The notes under the pieces were generated by a model. The model was not told the origin of the DNA, made no database searches, and saw nothing but the letters and a program-made list of their open reading frames with translations. A program made the position numbers and the translations under genes. From Sphaerisporangium fuscum (GTDB lineage: Bacteria; Actinomycetota; Actinomycetes; Streptosporangiales; Streptosporangiaceae), in contig NZ_JAHDTF010000030.1 in NCBI RefSeq assembly GCF_018531465.1, positions 62,001 to 126,000 on the forward strand: DNA of 64,000 nt. Reading direction: 5' to 3'. Position 1 is the stretch's first letter. Each line of letters opens with the position of its first letter. Below are positions 51,887-60,796 of this stretch, piece after piece.

Positions 51887-51917
51887 CGCGCGCGGTAGCC
51901 GTACGGCCCCGCGCGCG
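51887..51917. terminator. GC-rich hairpin after acyl-CoA dehydrogenase
   Basis: CGCGCGCGG (51887-51895) and CCGCGCGCG (51909-51917) pair perfectly, with a CCGTACGG palindrome in the loop. It lacks a T-tract, as is usual in high-GC actinobacteria. Confidence 0.55.
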
Positions 51918-52037
51918 GGCGGGCCGGGCCGCATACTGTCTCCGTAGGGTTCCGAAGGCGGGCGCCCACGACAGGCCGGCGCGAGCGTTCCGATGGCGCC
52001 GGGAACGGGTTCGAGAGCGGGTCTCGGAGGGGCGGCA

Positions 52038-52202
52038 ATGGACCACAGCGGGCTGATCCTGCTGATCTTTCTGGCGTTCTTGTTCGCGTGGGGCCTCAAC
52101 AAGGTTCGCAAATGGATGCGGTTCGGCCCGATCGCGTACACCGGGATCATGGTCACGTTCGCCATCGTGATGCTCGCCCTCTACACGCAGAGCCAGCGCT
52201 GA
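52038..52202 (+). CDS. Small membrane protein, two helices
   Basis: A 54-residue protein starting at ATG 52038, seven bases after GGAGG. Two hydrophobic helices (SGLILLIFLAFLFAWGL and GIMVTFAIVMLALYT) are joined by a basic loop (NKVRKWMRFG). No family recognised. Its ribosome site, high hydrophobicity and following terminator support a real gene. Confidence 0.6.
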   Translation: MDHSGLILLIFLAFLFAWGLNKVRKWMRFGPIAYTGIMVTFAIVMLALYTQSQR

Positions 52203-52312
52203 CTTCAGCCGCGCGCCACCGTTCGGCTGATGTTCGCCTTCTCCTTGCCGCCTACATGGGCGGCACCGAGCGCTACGTGTGGGGCGTCCACTGCGGCTGA
52301 TGACCGCCGAAG

Positions 52313-52353
52313 AGTCGTTTCCCCCGCTCGCTTCGAGGGCGGGCGAAACGACT
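52313..52353. terminator. Bidirectional terminator before SpoIIE gene
   Basis: AGTCGTTTC (52313-52321) and GAAACGACT (52345-52353) form a nine-base-pair stem, with a C-C mismatch and an inner CCCGC/GCGGG stem. It separates the small membrane protein from the convergent SpoIIE gene. Confidence 0.8.
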
Positions 52354-52367
52354 TCTCGGGGACGGCG

Positions 52368-54596
52368 TCAGCGGCCACGCGTGGGGATTTCGAACCAGAC
52401 GGCTTTGCCTTCCTTGGTGGGGCGGGAGCCCCAGCGGCGGGCGAGCTGGTCGACCAGGTAGAGACCGCGGCCGCCCTCGTCGTTCTCGCCGGCGCTGCGG
52501 ATGCGGGGCAGCCGGAGGTCCTGGTCGAAGACCTCGACCCAGATGGCGTCCTCACCGCGGCGCAGCCGCAGCGTGAACTCCTTCTCGTTGACGATCTCGT
52601 CGTCGAAGCCCGGGACGTCCCACGACTCGTCGAACGGCAGCGGCGGGCCGTCGAGGACGAGCTCGCGGCGCGGGACGCTGGCGCTGGCGGCGTGGAGCAC
52701 GACGTTGGTGACGACCTCGGAGACGAGCAGGCACGCGAGCTCGGCCCGCTCGTCGGGCACTCCCCAGTTGGCGAAGGCCTCCGAGGCCATGCGCCGCGCC
52801 TCACCGACCATGATCGGCTGCGCCGGGAAGGTGCGCTCCTCGTACTGCAGTTCCTTGCCCGCCGAGCGGATCACGAGGATCGCCATGTCGTCGTCGATCT
52901 CGCCCGGGACGGCGACCGTCGCGGCGTCGGCGATGCGTTCGACCGAGTCGCCCGAGGTCTTGGCGACCTCGGCGCAGAGGATGCGCAGCGTCTCCTCGTC
53001 GCTCAGCGGAGCGTCGCCGGAGTCGCGGGCGGGCCGCCGGTCGAGCAGGCCGTCGGTGTACAGCAGGAGGGCGGCGCCGGGCGGTAGCACCCGGGTCTCC
53101 TCCTTGTAGACGAGGTCGGCGTGCATGCCCTTGGCGTTGACGCCGAGCGGCTGGCCGACCTCGGAGATGTCGAGCTCGGTCACGGTGCCGTCGACGATCA
53201 GCAGCGGCGGCGAGTGGCCGGCGTTGGCGAACGACAGCTGCCGCGACCAGGCGTCGTACACGAGGTACTGGCAGGTGACGATCGGCGGGGTGCTGACGTC
53301 GGCGCCGTAGTCGTCGTGCTCGGGGGCGGCGATGATGCGCGTCCACTCGTTGAGCCGCGCGAGGATGTCGGCCGGCGACTTGTCGTCCTGGGCGAAGGCC
53401 CGCAGGGCGGCCCGCAGCTGGCCCATGACGGCGGCAGCCTTGGCTCCGCGGCCCTCGACGTCGCCGATGACGATGCCGACCCGGCCCGCCGACAGCGGGA
53501 TCACGTCGTACCAGTCGCCGCCGACCTGGGTCTGGATGCCCTGCCCGTGGGAGGCGAGCGGGGCGGCCGGGTAGTAGCGGACGGCGATCTCCAGGCCGTC
53601 GAGCTGGGGCAGCTCGCGGGGCAGGAGGTACTTCTGGAAGGACTCGGCGGTGTGCCGCTCCTCCTCGAACAGCAGGGCGTTGTCGACGGCGATCGCGACC
53701 CGGGTGGCGATGGCTCCGACGAAGTCGCGGTCGAAGGCGTCGTAGTGGGGCGAGCGCCGGTCGGTGAGGTTGGACATGCCGAGGTACATCAGGCCGAGGG
53801 TCTCGCCGCGGGCGCACAGCGGCGCCACTATGGCGGACGTCATGCCGATCTCGCCGCACAGCCGCGCGCTCTCCTCGCTGGGCGAGGGGTAGCTCATCTG
53901 CGCGAAGTCCTCGACGATGATCGTTTCCTGTCGCCGGAGGGCGATCTCGGCGTAGTGGCCCGGCGGGTAGCGGATCTCGGAGCCGACCGGACGCCAGGTG
54001 CCGGGCGGAGGGGTCCAGCCCTGGACGTGGGTGGAGACCTTGCGGACGAGCCGGTCGCCCTCGGACAGCTCGATGAAGCAGTGGTCGGCGAACTGCGGCA
54101 CCAGCATCTCGGCGACGCGGTTGAGCGTCTCCTCGACGTAGAGCGAGCTGGCCAGACGCTCGCCGATGCGCTCGAGCAGGCCGAAGCGGTCCTTCTCGCG
54201 TTCGTTGCTGCGCATCGCCTCGCGGGCGGTGATCACGATGCCGGTGACCGAGCCGGACGGATGCCGCAGGGGGACGGCCTGTGCGCGGACGTAGACGATG
54301 GTGCCGTCGGCGCGCACGACGTCGAAGGTGCCCTCCCAGACGCCGCCCTTGAGGACGTGCTTGGCGAGCTCGACCGCGAGGGGGTGGTCCTTCTCCATGA
54401 TCCCTAAGGAGAGGACGGCCTGGTCTCCACCGGCGGGCCGGTCGGGACGGCCGAACAGCCGCTCCGCGAACGGGTTCCAGTAGAGGACGTTGCTGAAGCG
54501 GTCGGTGACCACCACCGCCATCTCGGCGTGATCGAGAACCGAATCCGGCGTCATATGATCGGCCGTGTCCTGCGAGAGGTCACCCCATCGCTTCAT
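52368..54596 (-). CDS. PAS-GAF-SpoIIE phosphatase-HATPase regulator
   Basis: A 742-residue signalling protein. PAS (residues 15-125; WNPFAERLFGR), GAF (about 150-300), PP2C/SpoIIE phosphatase (320-560; QVGGDWYDVIPLSAGRVGIV, DIILARL-like helices, ALLLYTDGLLDRR, DDDMAILVI) and a C-terminal anti-sigma-type ATPase (600-742; ACLLVSEVVTNVVLHAAS). It probably dephosphorylates STAS anti-anti-sigma proteins and phosphorylates or binds them in turn. ATG 54596 lies behind a stable hairpin that can cover its ribosome site. The STAS protein at 63206 is a possible partner type. Confidence 0.93.
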   Translation of the reverse strand: MKRWGDLSQDTADHMTPDSVLDHAEMAVVVTDRFSNVLYWNPFAERLFGRPDRPAGGDQAVLSLGIMEKDHPLAVELAKHVLKGGVWEGTFDVVRADGTIVYVRAQAVPLRHPSGSVTGIVITAREAMRSNEREKDRFGLLERIGERLASSLYVEETLNRVAEMLVPQFADHCFIELSEGDRLVRKVSTHVQGWTPPPGTWRPVGSEIRYPPGHYAEIALRRQETIIVEDFAQMSYPSPSEESARLCGEIGMTSAIVAPLCARGETLGLMYLGMSNLTDRRSPHYDAFDRDFVGAIATRVAIAVDNALLFEEERHTAESFQKYLLPRELPQLDGLEIAVRYYPAAPLASHGQGIQTQVGGDWYDVIPLSAGRVGIVIGDVEGRGAKAAAVMGQLRAALRAFAQDDKSPADILARLNEWTRIIAAPEHDDYGADVSTPPIVTCQYLVYDAWSRQLSFANAGHSPPLLIVDGTVTELDISEVGQPLGVNAKGMHADLVYKEETRVLPPGAALLLYTDGLLDRRPARDSGDAPLSDEETLRILCAEVAKTSGDSVERIADAATVAVPGEIDDDMAILVIRSAGKELQYEERTFPAQPIMVGEARRMASEAFANWGVPDERAELACLLVSEVVTNVVLHAASASVPRRELVLDGPPLPFDESWDVPGFDDEIVNEKEFTLRLRRGEDAIWVEVFDQDLRLPRIRSAGENDEGGRGLYLVDQLARRWGSRPTKEGKAVWFEIPTRGR

Positions 54597-54603
54597 CTGT
54601 CGG

Positions 54604-54621
54604 CCACCCCCCGAAGGGGGG
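54604..54621 (-). promoter_or_regulatory. UUCG-loop hairpin covering the SpoIIE ribosome site
   Basis: On the minus strand CCCCCC-TTC-GGGGGG (54621-54607) can fold as a five-pair stem with a C-UUCG-G tetraloop. The G-tract and following TGG are the likely ribosome site, seven bases before ATG 54596. Folding would hide that site. Confidence 0.55.
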
Positions 54622-54758
54622 CATGAAAAAAGCGGACCACGTGCGCTCCTGCAGCAGCCTTGGCGGCAAGGCGGCGTCGACCCGGACAGGCCGGGAACGC
54701 CGGGTTGAGGAACAGGGGAAACCCCGGGTGGGGAACCAACCGACCGAGCCCCGGGAGA

Positions 54759-55463
54759 TCAGCGCCTGGAGACGAAGACGTGCGCGGCGACATCGCGCGG
54801 GAAGTCCGCGGGAATGTGGTCCGCCTCATCGTCACCCGTCACCCGTACACCGTCGTCGCTCGCCGCGAGCGTCACCTCGCGTCCGGGTTGTATCCCAACT
54901 TGCTTGAGTTTAAGCATCACAGCAGGATCACTTTGCACTTGTTCGCTAATTCGGCGGACGACAACGGGTATGCCGCTGGGTCCGGCCAGATCGGCCATGG
55001 CCTCGATCGCATCATCAGCGGACAGTTCGGACTCTTTGACGCCAAGCTCGTCGAGCCCCGGGATGGGGTTGCCGTGCGGGCACACCACGGGGTTGTCGAG
55101 GAGGGTGACCAGACGGGCCTCCACCGACTCGGACATGACGTGCTCCCAGCGGCAGGCCTCGATGTGGACCTCTTCCCACGGAAGCCCGATGACCTGGGTG
55201 AGGAGGCACTCGGCCAGGCGGTGCTTGCGCATGACCCGGGTCGCGAGCGTGCGCCCGAGATCGGTCATGGCCAGGTGGCGGTCGCCCTCGACGCGGACCA
55301 GGCCGTCACGCTCCATGCGAGCCACCGTCTGGCTGACCGTCGGGCCGCTCTGCTGCAGCCGCTCGGCGATGCGCGCACGGAGAGGGGTGATCCCCTCCTC
55401 TTCCAGCTCGAAGATCGTACGGAGGTACATCTCCGTGGTGTCGATGAGGCCGTGTGCGGTCAA
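54759..55463 (-). CDS. DtxR/IdeR-family metal-dependent repressor
   Basis: A 234-residue iron-dependent regulator. The winged-helix domain (LIDTTEMYLRTIFELEEEGI, SGPTVSQTVARMERDGLVRV) is followed by the metal-binding dimer domain (HIEACRWEHVMSESVEARL, CPHGNPIPGLDELGV), and a C-terminal SH3-like domain. It resembles IdeR and DmdR, but PHGNP replaces the usual SPFGNP. I start it at TTG 55463 behind GGGGAGGAG; an upstream TTG at 55478 is less likely. It lies next to an MFS exporter of the EntS type. Confidence 0.9.
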   Translation of the reverse strand: MTAHGLIDTTEMYLRTIFELEEEGITPLRARIAERLQQSGPTVSQTVARMERDGLVRVEGDRHLAMTDLGRTLATRVMRKHRLAECLLTQVIGLPWEEVHIEACRWEHVMSESVEARLVTLLDNPVVCPHGNPIPGLDELGVKESELSADDAIEAMADLAGPSGIPVVVRRISEQVQSDPAVMLKLKQVGIQPGREVTLAASDDGVRVTGDDEADHIPADFPRDVAAHVFVSRR

Positions 55464-55705
55464 GGCTCCTCCCCTCAAATATCGATGCTACGTCCAGTTC
55501 CGGGGTTGAAAGCCGTGTCCGGACGGGGTTCGCGTCGCTGCCCGCGCGGGGCTGTGGGCGACGTCCGAACGAAGCTTACGCAGGCCTACCGACAGAACGG
55601 CCGGAGATGGAGAACTCCTTCGGAAGACCGGAAGACCCGCTGTGTCAAGGATCTCATCTCCGGCGCATCGCCGCAGGGGCCGTCCAGAATGTGACCGCCG
55701 GGCCG

Positions 55706-56986
55706 CTACACCTCCGACGGCCGGGCGTCCTTGGGCCGGTGCAGCACGGCGGCGTCGTACCTCCTGAACGCCGGGACGGCGAGGCCCGCGACCAGCACGA
55801 GGACGGCGCACACCAGCCCGCCGCCCGCCCAGGCCGGGATCAGCCCGAAGGCGCTCGCCGTGGCCCCGGCCCGCAGGTCGCCGAGCCGCGGCCCGCCCGC
55901 CACCACGACCATGAACACCCCCTGCATCCGGCCGCGCATCTCGTCGGGGGCGTAGGTCTGCAGGATGGTCTGCCGCCAGACGGCCGACACCAGGTCGATG
56001 GCGCCGCCGACCGCCAGCAGGGTGACGAGCAGCCACAGCGGCTGCGCGAACGCGGCGGCGGCGACCGTCAGGCCCCACAGCGCGATCACCACGGTCAGCG
56101 CCACCCCCTGGCGGCGCACCCTGCCGACCCAGCCCGACAGCAGCCCCGCCGCCACGGCGCCGATGGCGATGCTGGCCGACAGCCAGCCGAAGGCGACCGC
56201 CGACCCGCCGAAGCGCTCGGCCGTCATCTCGGGGTACAGCGCCCTGGGCATCGCGAAGGCCATGGCGATGATGTCGACGACGAACGACATCATCACGATC
56301 GGCTGGCCGGCAATGTACCGCAGGCCGTCCACGACCGAGCGCAGGCCCGGCCGCGCGATCTCGCCCAGCGGCGCCAGGCGCGGCAGGCGTACGGCGGCGT
56401 AGAACCCGGCGCCGAAGAGGATCACGTCGGTGAGGTACGCCCAGGCGTACCCGCCGCTGGCCAGCACGATCCCGGCGAGGAGCGGGCCGACGACCGTGCC
56501 GACGCTGCTGACCAGGAAGTTCAGCGTGTTGGCGGCGGCGACCCGCTCGGTGGGGACCAGGCGGGGGATGATGGCGCCCCGCGTCGGGGAGGTGATCGCG
56601 AAGCCGGTCGACTGGACGGCGACGGCGACGAGCATGACGTAGACGTTCCCCAGCCCTGACCAGGCGTGAAGCAGGAGGACGAGGGTAGCTGTCCAGGCGA
56701 CCAACGAGCCGGTGAGCAGCAGCCTGCGGCGGTCGACGGCGTCGGCCACGGCCCCGCCCCACAGGCCGAAGACGACGAGCGGGATGAGGTTCGCCGGGCC
56801 GAGCAGCCCGACCCAGAGCGACGAGCCCGTGATCGCGTACACCTGCGCGCTCACCGCGACCGAGGTGAGCTGGAAGCCGATGAACGAGACACCCTGCCCG
56901 AGCAGGAGCCGGCGGTACGGCGCTATGCGCAGGGGCCGGGTGTCCACGGCGACCCGTTTCAGACGCGACTGGACGACCCCCGACAT
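55706..56986 (-). CDS. MFS exporter, EntS-like
   Basis: A 426-residue, 12-helix transporter: GQGVSFIGFQLTSVAVSAQV, GGAVADAVDRRRLL, ITSPTRGAIIPRLVPTERVA and ANTLNFLVSSVGTVVGPLLA. This resembles EntS-type siderophore exporters, but many MFS efflux pumps look alike. The nearby DtxR-type regulator supports an iron or siderophore link, though the genes are separate by 242 bp. Start ATG 56986. Confidence 0.85.
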   Translation of the reverse strand: MSGVVQSRLKRVAVDTRPLRIAPYRRLLLGQGVSFIGFQLTSVAVSAQVYAITGSSLWVGLLGPANLIPLVVFGLWGGAVADAVDRRRLLLTGSLVAWTATLVLLLHAWSGLGNVYVMLVAVAVQSTGFAITSPTRGAIIPRLVPTERVAAANTLNFLVSSVGTVVGPLLAGIVLASGGYAWAYLTDVILFGAGFYAAVRLPRLAPLGEIARPGLRSVVDGLRYIAGQPIVMMSFVVDIIAMAFAMPRALYPEMTAERFGGSAVAFGWLSASIAIGAVAAGLLSGWVGRVRRQGVALTVVIALWGLTVAAAAFAQPLWLLVTLLAVGGAIDLVSAVWRQTILQTYAPDEMRGRMQGVFMVVVAGGPRLGDLRAGATASAFGLIPAWAGGGLVCAVLVLVAGLAVPAFRRYDAAVLHRPKDARPSEV

Positions 56987-57056
56987 ATCCCACCTCGCCC
57001 ATCCCGGACATATGACATGGCTCGGGGCACTTTACCCATGTCGTTCGGGCGAGCTG

Positions 57057-57737
57057 TCAGGGGGCGAGGCGCTCCACGATCCAGGAGTCACCGGAACGGC
57101 GGTAGCGCAGCCGGTCGTGCATGCGGTCGATCTGCCCCTGCCAGAACTCCACCTCCGACGGCACCACCCGGAAGCCTCCCCAGAAGTCGGGCATCGGCGG
57201 CTCCTCGGGCCAGCGCTCGGCCAGCTCGCGGAAGCGGTCGTCGAGCTCCTCGCGAGAACGCACGACGGCGGACTGCCGCGAGGCCCAGGCCCCGATGCGC
57301 GAGCCGTACGGCCGGGAGTGGAAGTAGGCGGCGGAGTCCTCGCGCGGCAGCCGTACGACGCTGCCCTCCACCCGCACCTGGCGGCGCAGCGGGTGCCACG
57401 GGAAGACCAGGCAGGCGCGGGGGTTCTCGGTGAGGTCGCGGCCCTTGCGGGACTCGTAGTTGGTGTAGAAGACGAAGCCCTCGGGGTCGTACCCCTTCAG
57501 CAGGACGGTTCGGGCGGTCGGACGGCCACCGGCGGACGCCGTGGCCAGCACCATGGCGTTCGGCTCGGGAAGCCCCGCCTCGACGGCGTCGGCGAACCAG
57601 GTGCCGAACTGCGTCACGGGGTCGGAGGCGAGGTCGGCCTCCGTGAGCGGCTGACCTTCATAAGTACGGCGAAGCCCGGCGAAGGAGGGCGGGCTCGATG
57701 CTGCATCCACAGACGGGTATTCTTCCGCGTCCGGCAC
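57057..57737 (-). CDS. pdxH: Pyridoxamine/pyridoxine 5'-phosphate oxidase
   Basis: A 226-residue FMN enzyme that makes PLP from PNP or PMP. Conserved: LPEPNAMVLATA, RTVLLKGYDPEGFVFYTNYE, SRKGRDLTENPRACLVFPWH, RRQVRVEG, YFHSRPYGSRIGAWAS and EFWQGQIDRMHDRLRY at the C-terminus. It starts at a GTG (57737) with a weak ribosome site. It is divergent from citrate synthase. PLP serves SerC and AspC in this window, among others. Confidence 0.95.
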   Translation of the reverse strand: MPDAEEYPSVDAASSPPSFAGLRRTYEGQPLTEADLASDPVTQFGTWFADAVEAGLPEPNAMVLATASAGGRPTARTVLLKGYDPEGFVFYTNYESRKGRDLTENPRACLVFPWHPLRRQVRVEGSVVRLPREDSAAYFHSRPYGSRIGAWASRQSAVVRSREELDDRFRELAERWPEEPPMPDFWGGFRVVPSEVEFWQGQIDRMHDRLRYRRSGDSWIVERLAP

Positions 57738-57821
57738 AACTGCGCAGCGGTACCCCCCACCAGGGAAGACCGTGTTTCGGCGGGCCCTCGCGGCAGAGCA
57801 CTCCCCCCAAGGGGGTTGAAT

Positions 57822-57914
57822 ATGACCCGCCGGTATCTCGACATCAAGGCTTTGACTTCAAGAAAGGGAGGCGGCCGCGAATGTCCGACTTCAAACCCGG
57901 GCTGGAAGGCGTAG
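57822..57914 (+). CDS. Possible 30-residue leader ORF overlapping citrate synthase
   Basis: ATG 57822, seven bases after AAGGGGG, opens a 30-codon frame that overlaps the citA start by 34 bases. Its N-terminus is TRRYLDIKALTSRKGGGREC. It could be a translated leader that couples to citA, or a chance frame. I have no similarity evidence. Confidence 0.3.
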   Translation: MTRRYLDIKALTSRKGGGRECPTSNPGWKA

Positions 57915-58987
57915 TAGCGTTCGAGACCGAGATCGCGGAACCGGACAAAGAAGGGGGCGCCCTGCGGTATCGGGGCGTCGACATCGAAGAGCTCGTCGGA
58001 CGGGTCTCCTATGGCCACGTCTGGGGCCTGCTGGTCGACAACAAGTTCCAGCCGGGGCTGCCCCCGGCCGAGCCTTACCCCATTCCTGTCCACTCCGGTG
58101 ACATCCGCGTCGACGTCCAGAGCGCTCTCGCCATGCTGGCCCCGGCGTACGGCTTCCGTCAGCTGCTCGACATCGACGAGGACCAGGCCCGCGACGATCT
58201 CGCACGCGCCTCGGTGACCGCTCTGTCGTTCGTCGCCCAGTCCGCCCGCGGCCTCGGCCTGCCGATGGTGCCGCAGTCGCGCGTCGACGAGGCGTCCTCG
58301 ATCGTCGAACGCTTCATGGTCCGCTGGCGCGGCGAGCCCGACCCCAGGCACGTCAAGGCCATCGACGCCTACTGGACCTCCGCCGCCGAGCACGGCATGA
58401 ACGCCTCCACGTTCACCGCCCGGGTCATCGCCTCCACCGGCGCGGACGTCGCCGCCGCCCTGTCGGGCGCGGTGGGCGCCATGTCCGGCCCGCTGCACGG
58501 TGGCGCCCCCGCCCGCGTGCTGCACATGATCGAAGAGGTCGAGCGCATCGGCAGCGCCGAGACCTATGTCAAGAAGGCCCTCGACAGCGGCGAGCGCCTG
58601 ATGGGCTTCGGCCACCGCGTCTACCGCGCCGAGGACCCGCGCGCCCGCGTCCTTCGCCGCACCGCCCAGGAGCTCAACGCCCCGCGCTACGAGGTCGCCG
58701 TCGCCCTGGAGAAGGCCGCCCTCGCCGAGCTGCACGCGCGCAAGCCCGACCGCGTCCTCGCCACCAACGTCGAGTTCTGGGCCGCGATCATCCTCGACTT
58801 CGCCGAGGTGCCCCCGCACATGTTCACCTCGATGTTCACCTGCGCCCGCACCGCGGGCTGGGCCGCGCACATCCTGGAGCAGAAGCGCACCGGCAGGCTC
58901 GTCCGCCCGAGCGCCAAGTACGTCGGTCCGCCGCAGCGCTCCATCCACGACGTCCCCGGGGCTGACGAGGTCATCGTCAAGGACTGA
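57881..58987 (+). CDS. citA: Citrate synthase, short (type 2) form
   Basis: A 368-residue citrate synthase family enzyme: GALRYRGVDIEELVGRVSYG, a catalytic His in GPLHGGAPARVLHMIEE, GFGHRVYRAEDPRA with the second His and Arg, and a final segment RPSAKYVGPPQRSIHDVPG. ATG 57881 follows GGGAGG by nine bases. The short form resembles actinobacterial citrate or methylcitrate synthase 2; the substrate range is not certain. A hairpin with TTT follows. Confidence 0.92.
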   Translation: MSDFKPGLEGVVAFETEIAEPDKEGGALRYRGVDIEELVGRVSYGHVWGLLVDNKFQPGLPPAEPYPIPVHSGDIRVDVQSALAMLAPAYGFRQLLDIDEDQARDDLARASVTALSFVAQSARGLGLPMVPQSRVDEASSIVERFMVRWRGEPDPRHVKAIDAYWTSAAEHGMNASTFTARVIASTGADVAAALSGAVGAMSGPLHGGAPARVLHMIEEVERIGSAETYVKKALDSGERLMGFGHRVYRAEDPRARVLRRTAQELNAPRYEVAVALEKAALAELHARKPDRVLATNVEFWAAIILDFAEVPPHMFTSMFTCARTAGWAAHILEQKRTGRLVRPSAKYVGPPQRSIHDVPGADEVIVKD

Positions 58988-59021
58988 CAATCCCGGCTCC
59001 CCCGCCGACGACCTCGTTCAG

Positions 59022-59046
59022 GGCCCGCAGCCCCCGGTTGCGGGCC
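59022..59046 (+). terminator. Terminator of citrate synthase
   Basis: GGCCCGCA (59022-59029) and TGCGGGCC (59039-59046) form an eight-base-pair stem with TTT after it. Confidence 0.75.
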
Positions 59047-59131
59047 TTTGACGTCTCGATGCGCGACCGGCGACATCTCAGGATCCGGACCCGCGACGTG
59101 AGCACCCAGGTGGCTCACTACGCTTGGTTGG

Positions 59132-60244
59132 GTGGCTGACATCGAGATTCCCGCTGAACTCAAGCCCGCGGACGGCCGTTTCGGCTGTGGGCCTTCGAAA
59201 GTACGTCCCGAGCAGCTGGCCGCCCTGGCCGACGCCGGCGCGAGCGTGATGGGCACCTCCCACCGCCAGAAGCCGGTGAAGAACCTGGTCCGCCGGGTCC
59301 GCGAGGGGCTCACCGAGCTGTTCTCCCTCCCCGAGGGGTACGAAGTGGTGCTCGGCAACGGCGGCACCACCGCGTTCTGGGACATCGCGGCCTTCGGGCT
59401 CATCAGGGAGAAGTCCCAGCACCTCCACTTCGGCGAGTTCTCGTCGAAGTTCGCCGCCGTGGCGAAGAAGGCGCCGTGGCTGGCGGAGCCGAGCGTGATC
59501 AAGTCCGAGGTGGGAAGCCACCCGCAGCCGGTGACCGAGGCCGGCGTCGACGTCTACGCGCTCACGCACAACGAGACCTCCACCGGCGTCGCCATGCCGA
59601 TCAAGCGGGTCGGCGACGACGACTCGCTGGTGCTGGTCGACGCCACCTCGGGAGCGGGCGGCCTGCCCGTCGAGGCGGGCGAGTTCGACGTCTACTACTT
59701 CGCGCCGCAGAAGAGCTTCGCCTCCGACGGCGGCCTGTGGATCGGCCTGTTCTCGCCGCGCGCCCTCGCCCGGGTGAACGAGATCGCCGCCACCGACCGG
59801 TTCGTCCCCGAGTTCTTCAGCCTGCCGACGGCGATCGACAACTCGGTCAAGGACCAGACCTACAACACCCCGGCCGTGGCCACGCTGTTCCTGCTGGCCG
59901 ACCAGCTCGACTGGATGAACGGCAACGGCGGCCTGGCCTGGACCACCGCCCGTACGGCCGACTCGGCCTCCCGGCTCTACACCTGGGCCGAGAAGACCTC
60001 CTACACCACGCCGTTCGTCGCCGACCCGGCCCAGCGGTCCAACGTCGTCGGCACGATCGACTTCGCCGACTCGGTGGACGCGGCGGAGGTCGCCAAGGTG
60101 CTGCGGGCCAACGGCATCGTCGACACCGAGCCGTACCGCAAGCTCGGCCGCAACCAGCTGCGCATCGCGATGTTCCCGGCGATCGACCCGGCCGACATCG
60201 AGGCGCTGACGGCCTGCGTCGACCACGTGGTCGAGCGCCTCTAG
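59132..60244 (+). CDS. serC: Phosphoserine aminotransferase
   Basis: A 370-residue actinobacterial-type PSAT that makes phosphoserine from phosphohydroxypyruvate. The PLP Lys is in YFAPQKSFASDGGLWIGLFS. GCGPSKVRPEQL, LGNGGTTAFWDIAAFGL and HNETSTGVAMPIKR are conserved. GTG 59132 follows TACGCT by seven bases and lacks a ribosome site, so the mRNA may be leaderless. It ends with a bidirectional terminator. Confidence 0.95.
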   Translation: MADIEIPAELKPADGRFGCGPSKVRPEQLAALADAGASVMGTSHRQKPVKNLVRRVREGLTELFSLPEGYEVVLGNGGTTAFWDIAAFGLIREKSQHLHFGEFSSKFAAVAKKAPWLAEPSVIKSEVGSHPQPVTEAGVDVYALTHNETSTGVAMPIKRVGDDDSLVLVDATSGAGGLPVEAGEFDVYYFAPQKSFASDGGLWIGLFSPRALARVNEIAATDRFVPEFFSLPTAIDNSVKDQTYNTPAVATLFLLADQLDWMNGNGGLAWTTARTADSASRLYTWAEKTSYTTPFVADPAQRSNVVGTIDFADSVDAAEVAKVLRANGIVDTEPYRKLGRNQLRIAMFPAIDPADIEALTACVDHVVERL

Positions 60245-60260
60245 GTAGAGGTGCCCGCCA

Positions 60261-60299
60261 GGCGGCGTGAGAGACCGGCTCCCGGCCTTTCACGCCGCC
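60261..60299. terminator. Bidirectional terminator serC / blaI-like
   Basis: GGCGGCGTGA (60261-60270) and TCACGCCGCC (60290-60299) pair perfectly; the enclosed sequence pairs further with one mismatch. Convergent genes lie on both sides. Confidence 0.85.
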
Positions 60300-60305
60300 G
60301 GTGGC

Positions 60306-60728
60306 TCATGAGGGCGGCTGCACCCAGCCGGGCCCTCCGACGGGCCTGTGCCCCTCGGTGCGGCGGGCCAGCTCCTCCAGCAGGCGCAGGGCGTCGTCGA
60401 TGTCGACGCTCTGCGCGAAGCACGACAGCACGGGGGCCCGGTCGGGGCTCTCGGCGAGCGCCTCCAGCATGACGGCCGTGACGTGCTCGTCGCGGGAGCG
60501 CCGGGCGGCGTAGCGGAAGGCCTTGCGGTCGGACGTGCGGCTCAGCAGTTCTTTGCGTACCAGGCGCTCGGCGACGGTCTGCACCGTGGTGTAGGCGAGT
60601 GCCTTGTCGCCGTCGGCGTTGAGCCTTTGCTGCAGCTCGCGGACGAGGAGTGGGTGCGGGGAATCCCAGAGCACCTCCATGATGGCGCGCTCCAGCGATC
60701 CCAGGTTGTTCACCCGGCCATTGTCCAC
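60306..60728 (-). CDS. BlaI/MecI/CopY-family transcriptional regulator
   Basis: A 140-residue winged-helix repressor: NNLGSLERAIMEVLWDSPHP, then YTTVQTVAERLVRKELLSRT, DRKAFRYAARRSRDEHVTAV. Such repressors control beta-lactamases with a BlaR-type protease-sensor or copper homeostasis genes. No sensor, beta-lactamase or copper gene is adjacent. The start is GTG 60728; GTG 60713 fits family length better. The rhomboid protease is 68 bp upstream on the same strand, but a link to it is only a guess. Confidence 0.85.
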   Translation of the reverse strand: MDNGRVNNLGSLERAIMEVLWDSPHPLLVRELQQRLNADGDKALAYTTVQTVAERLVRKELLSRTSDRKAFRYAARRSRDEHVTAVMLEALAESPDRAPVLSCFAQSVDIDDALRLLEELARRTEGHRPVGGPGWVQPPS

Positions 60729-60796
60729 CAGCCGGACCCGCCGCGCCTAGTGAAGATCGTCGCCTGGTGGTTTCGTCCCTCGATGGTGCTTTCGGC

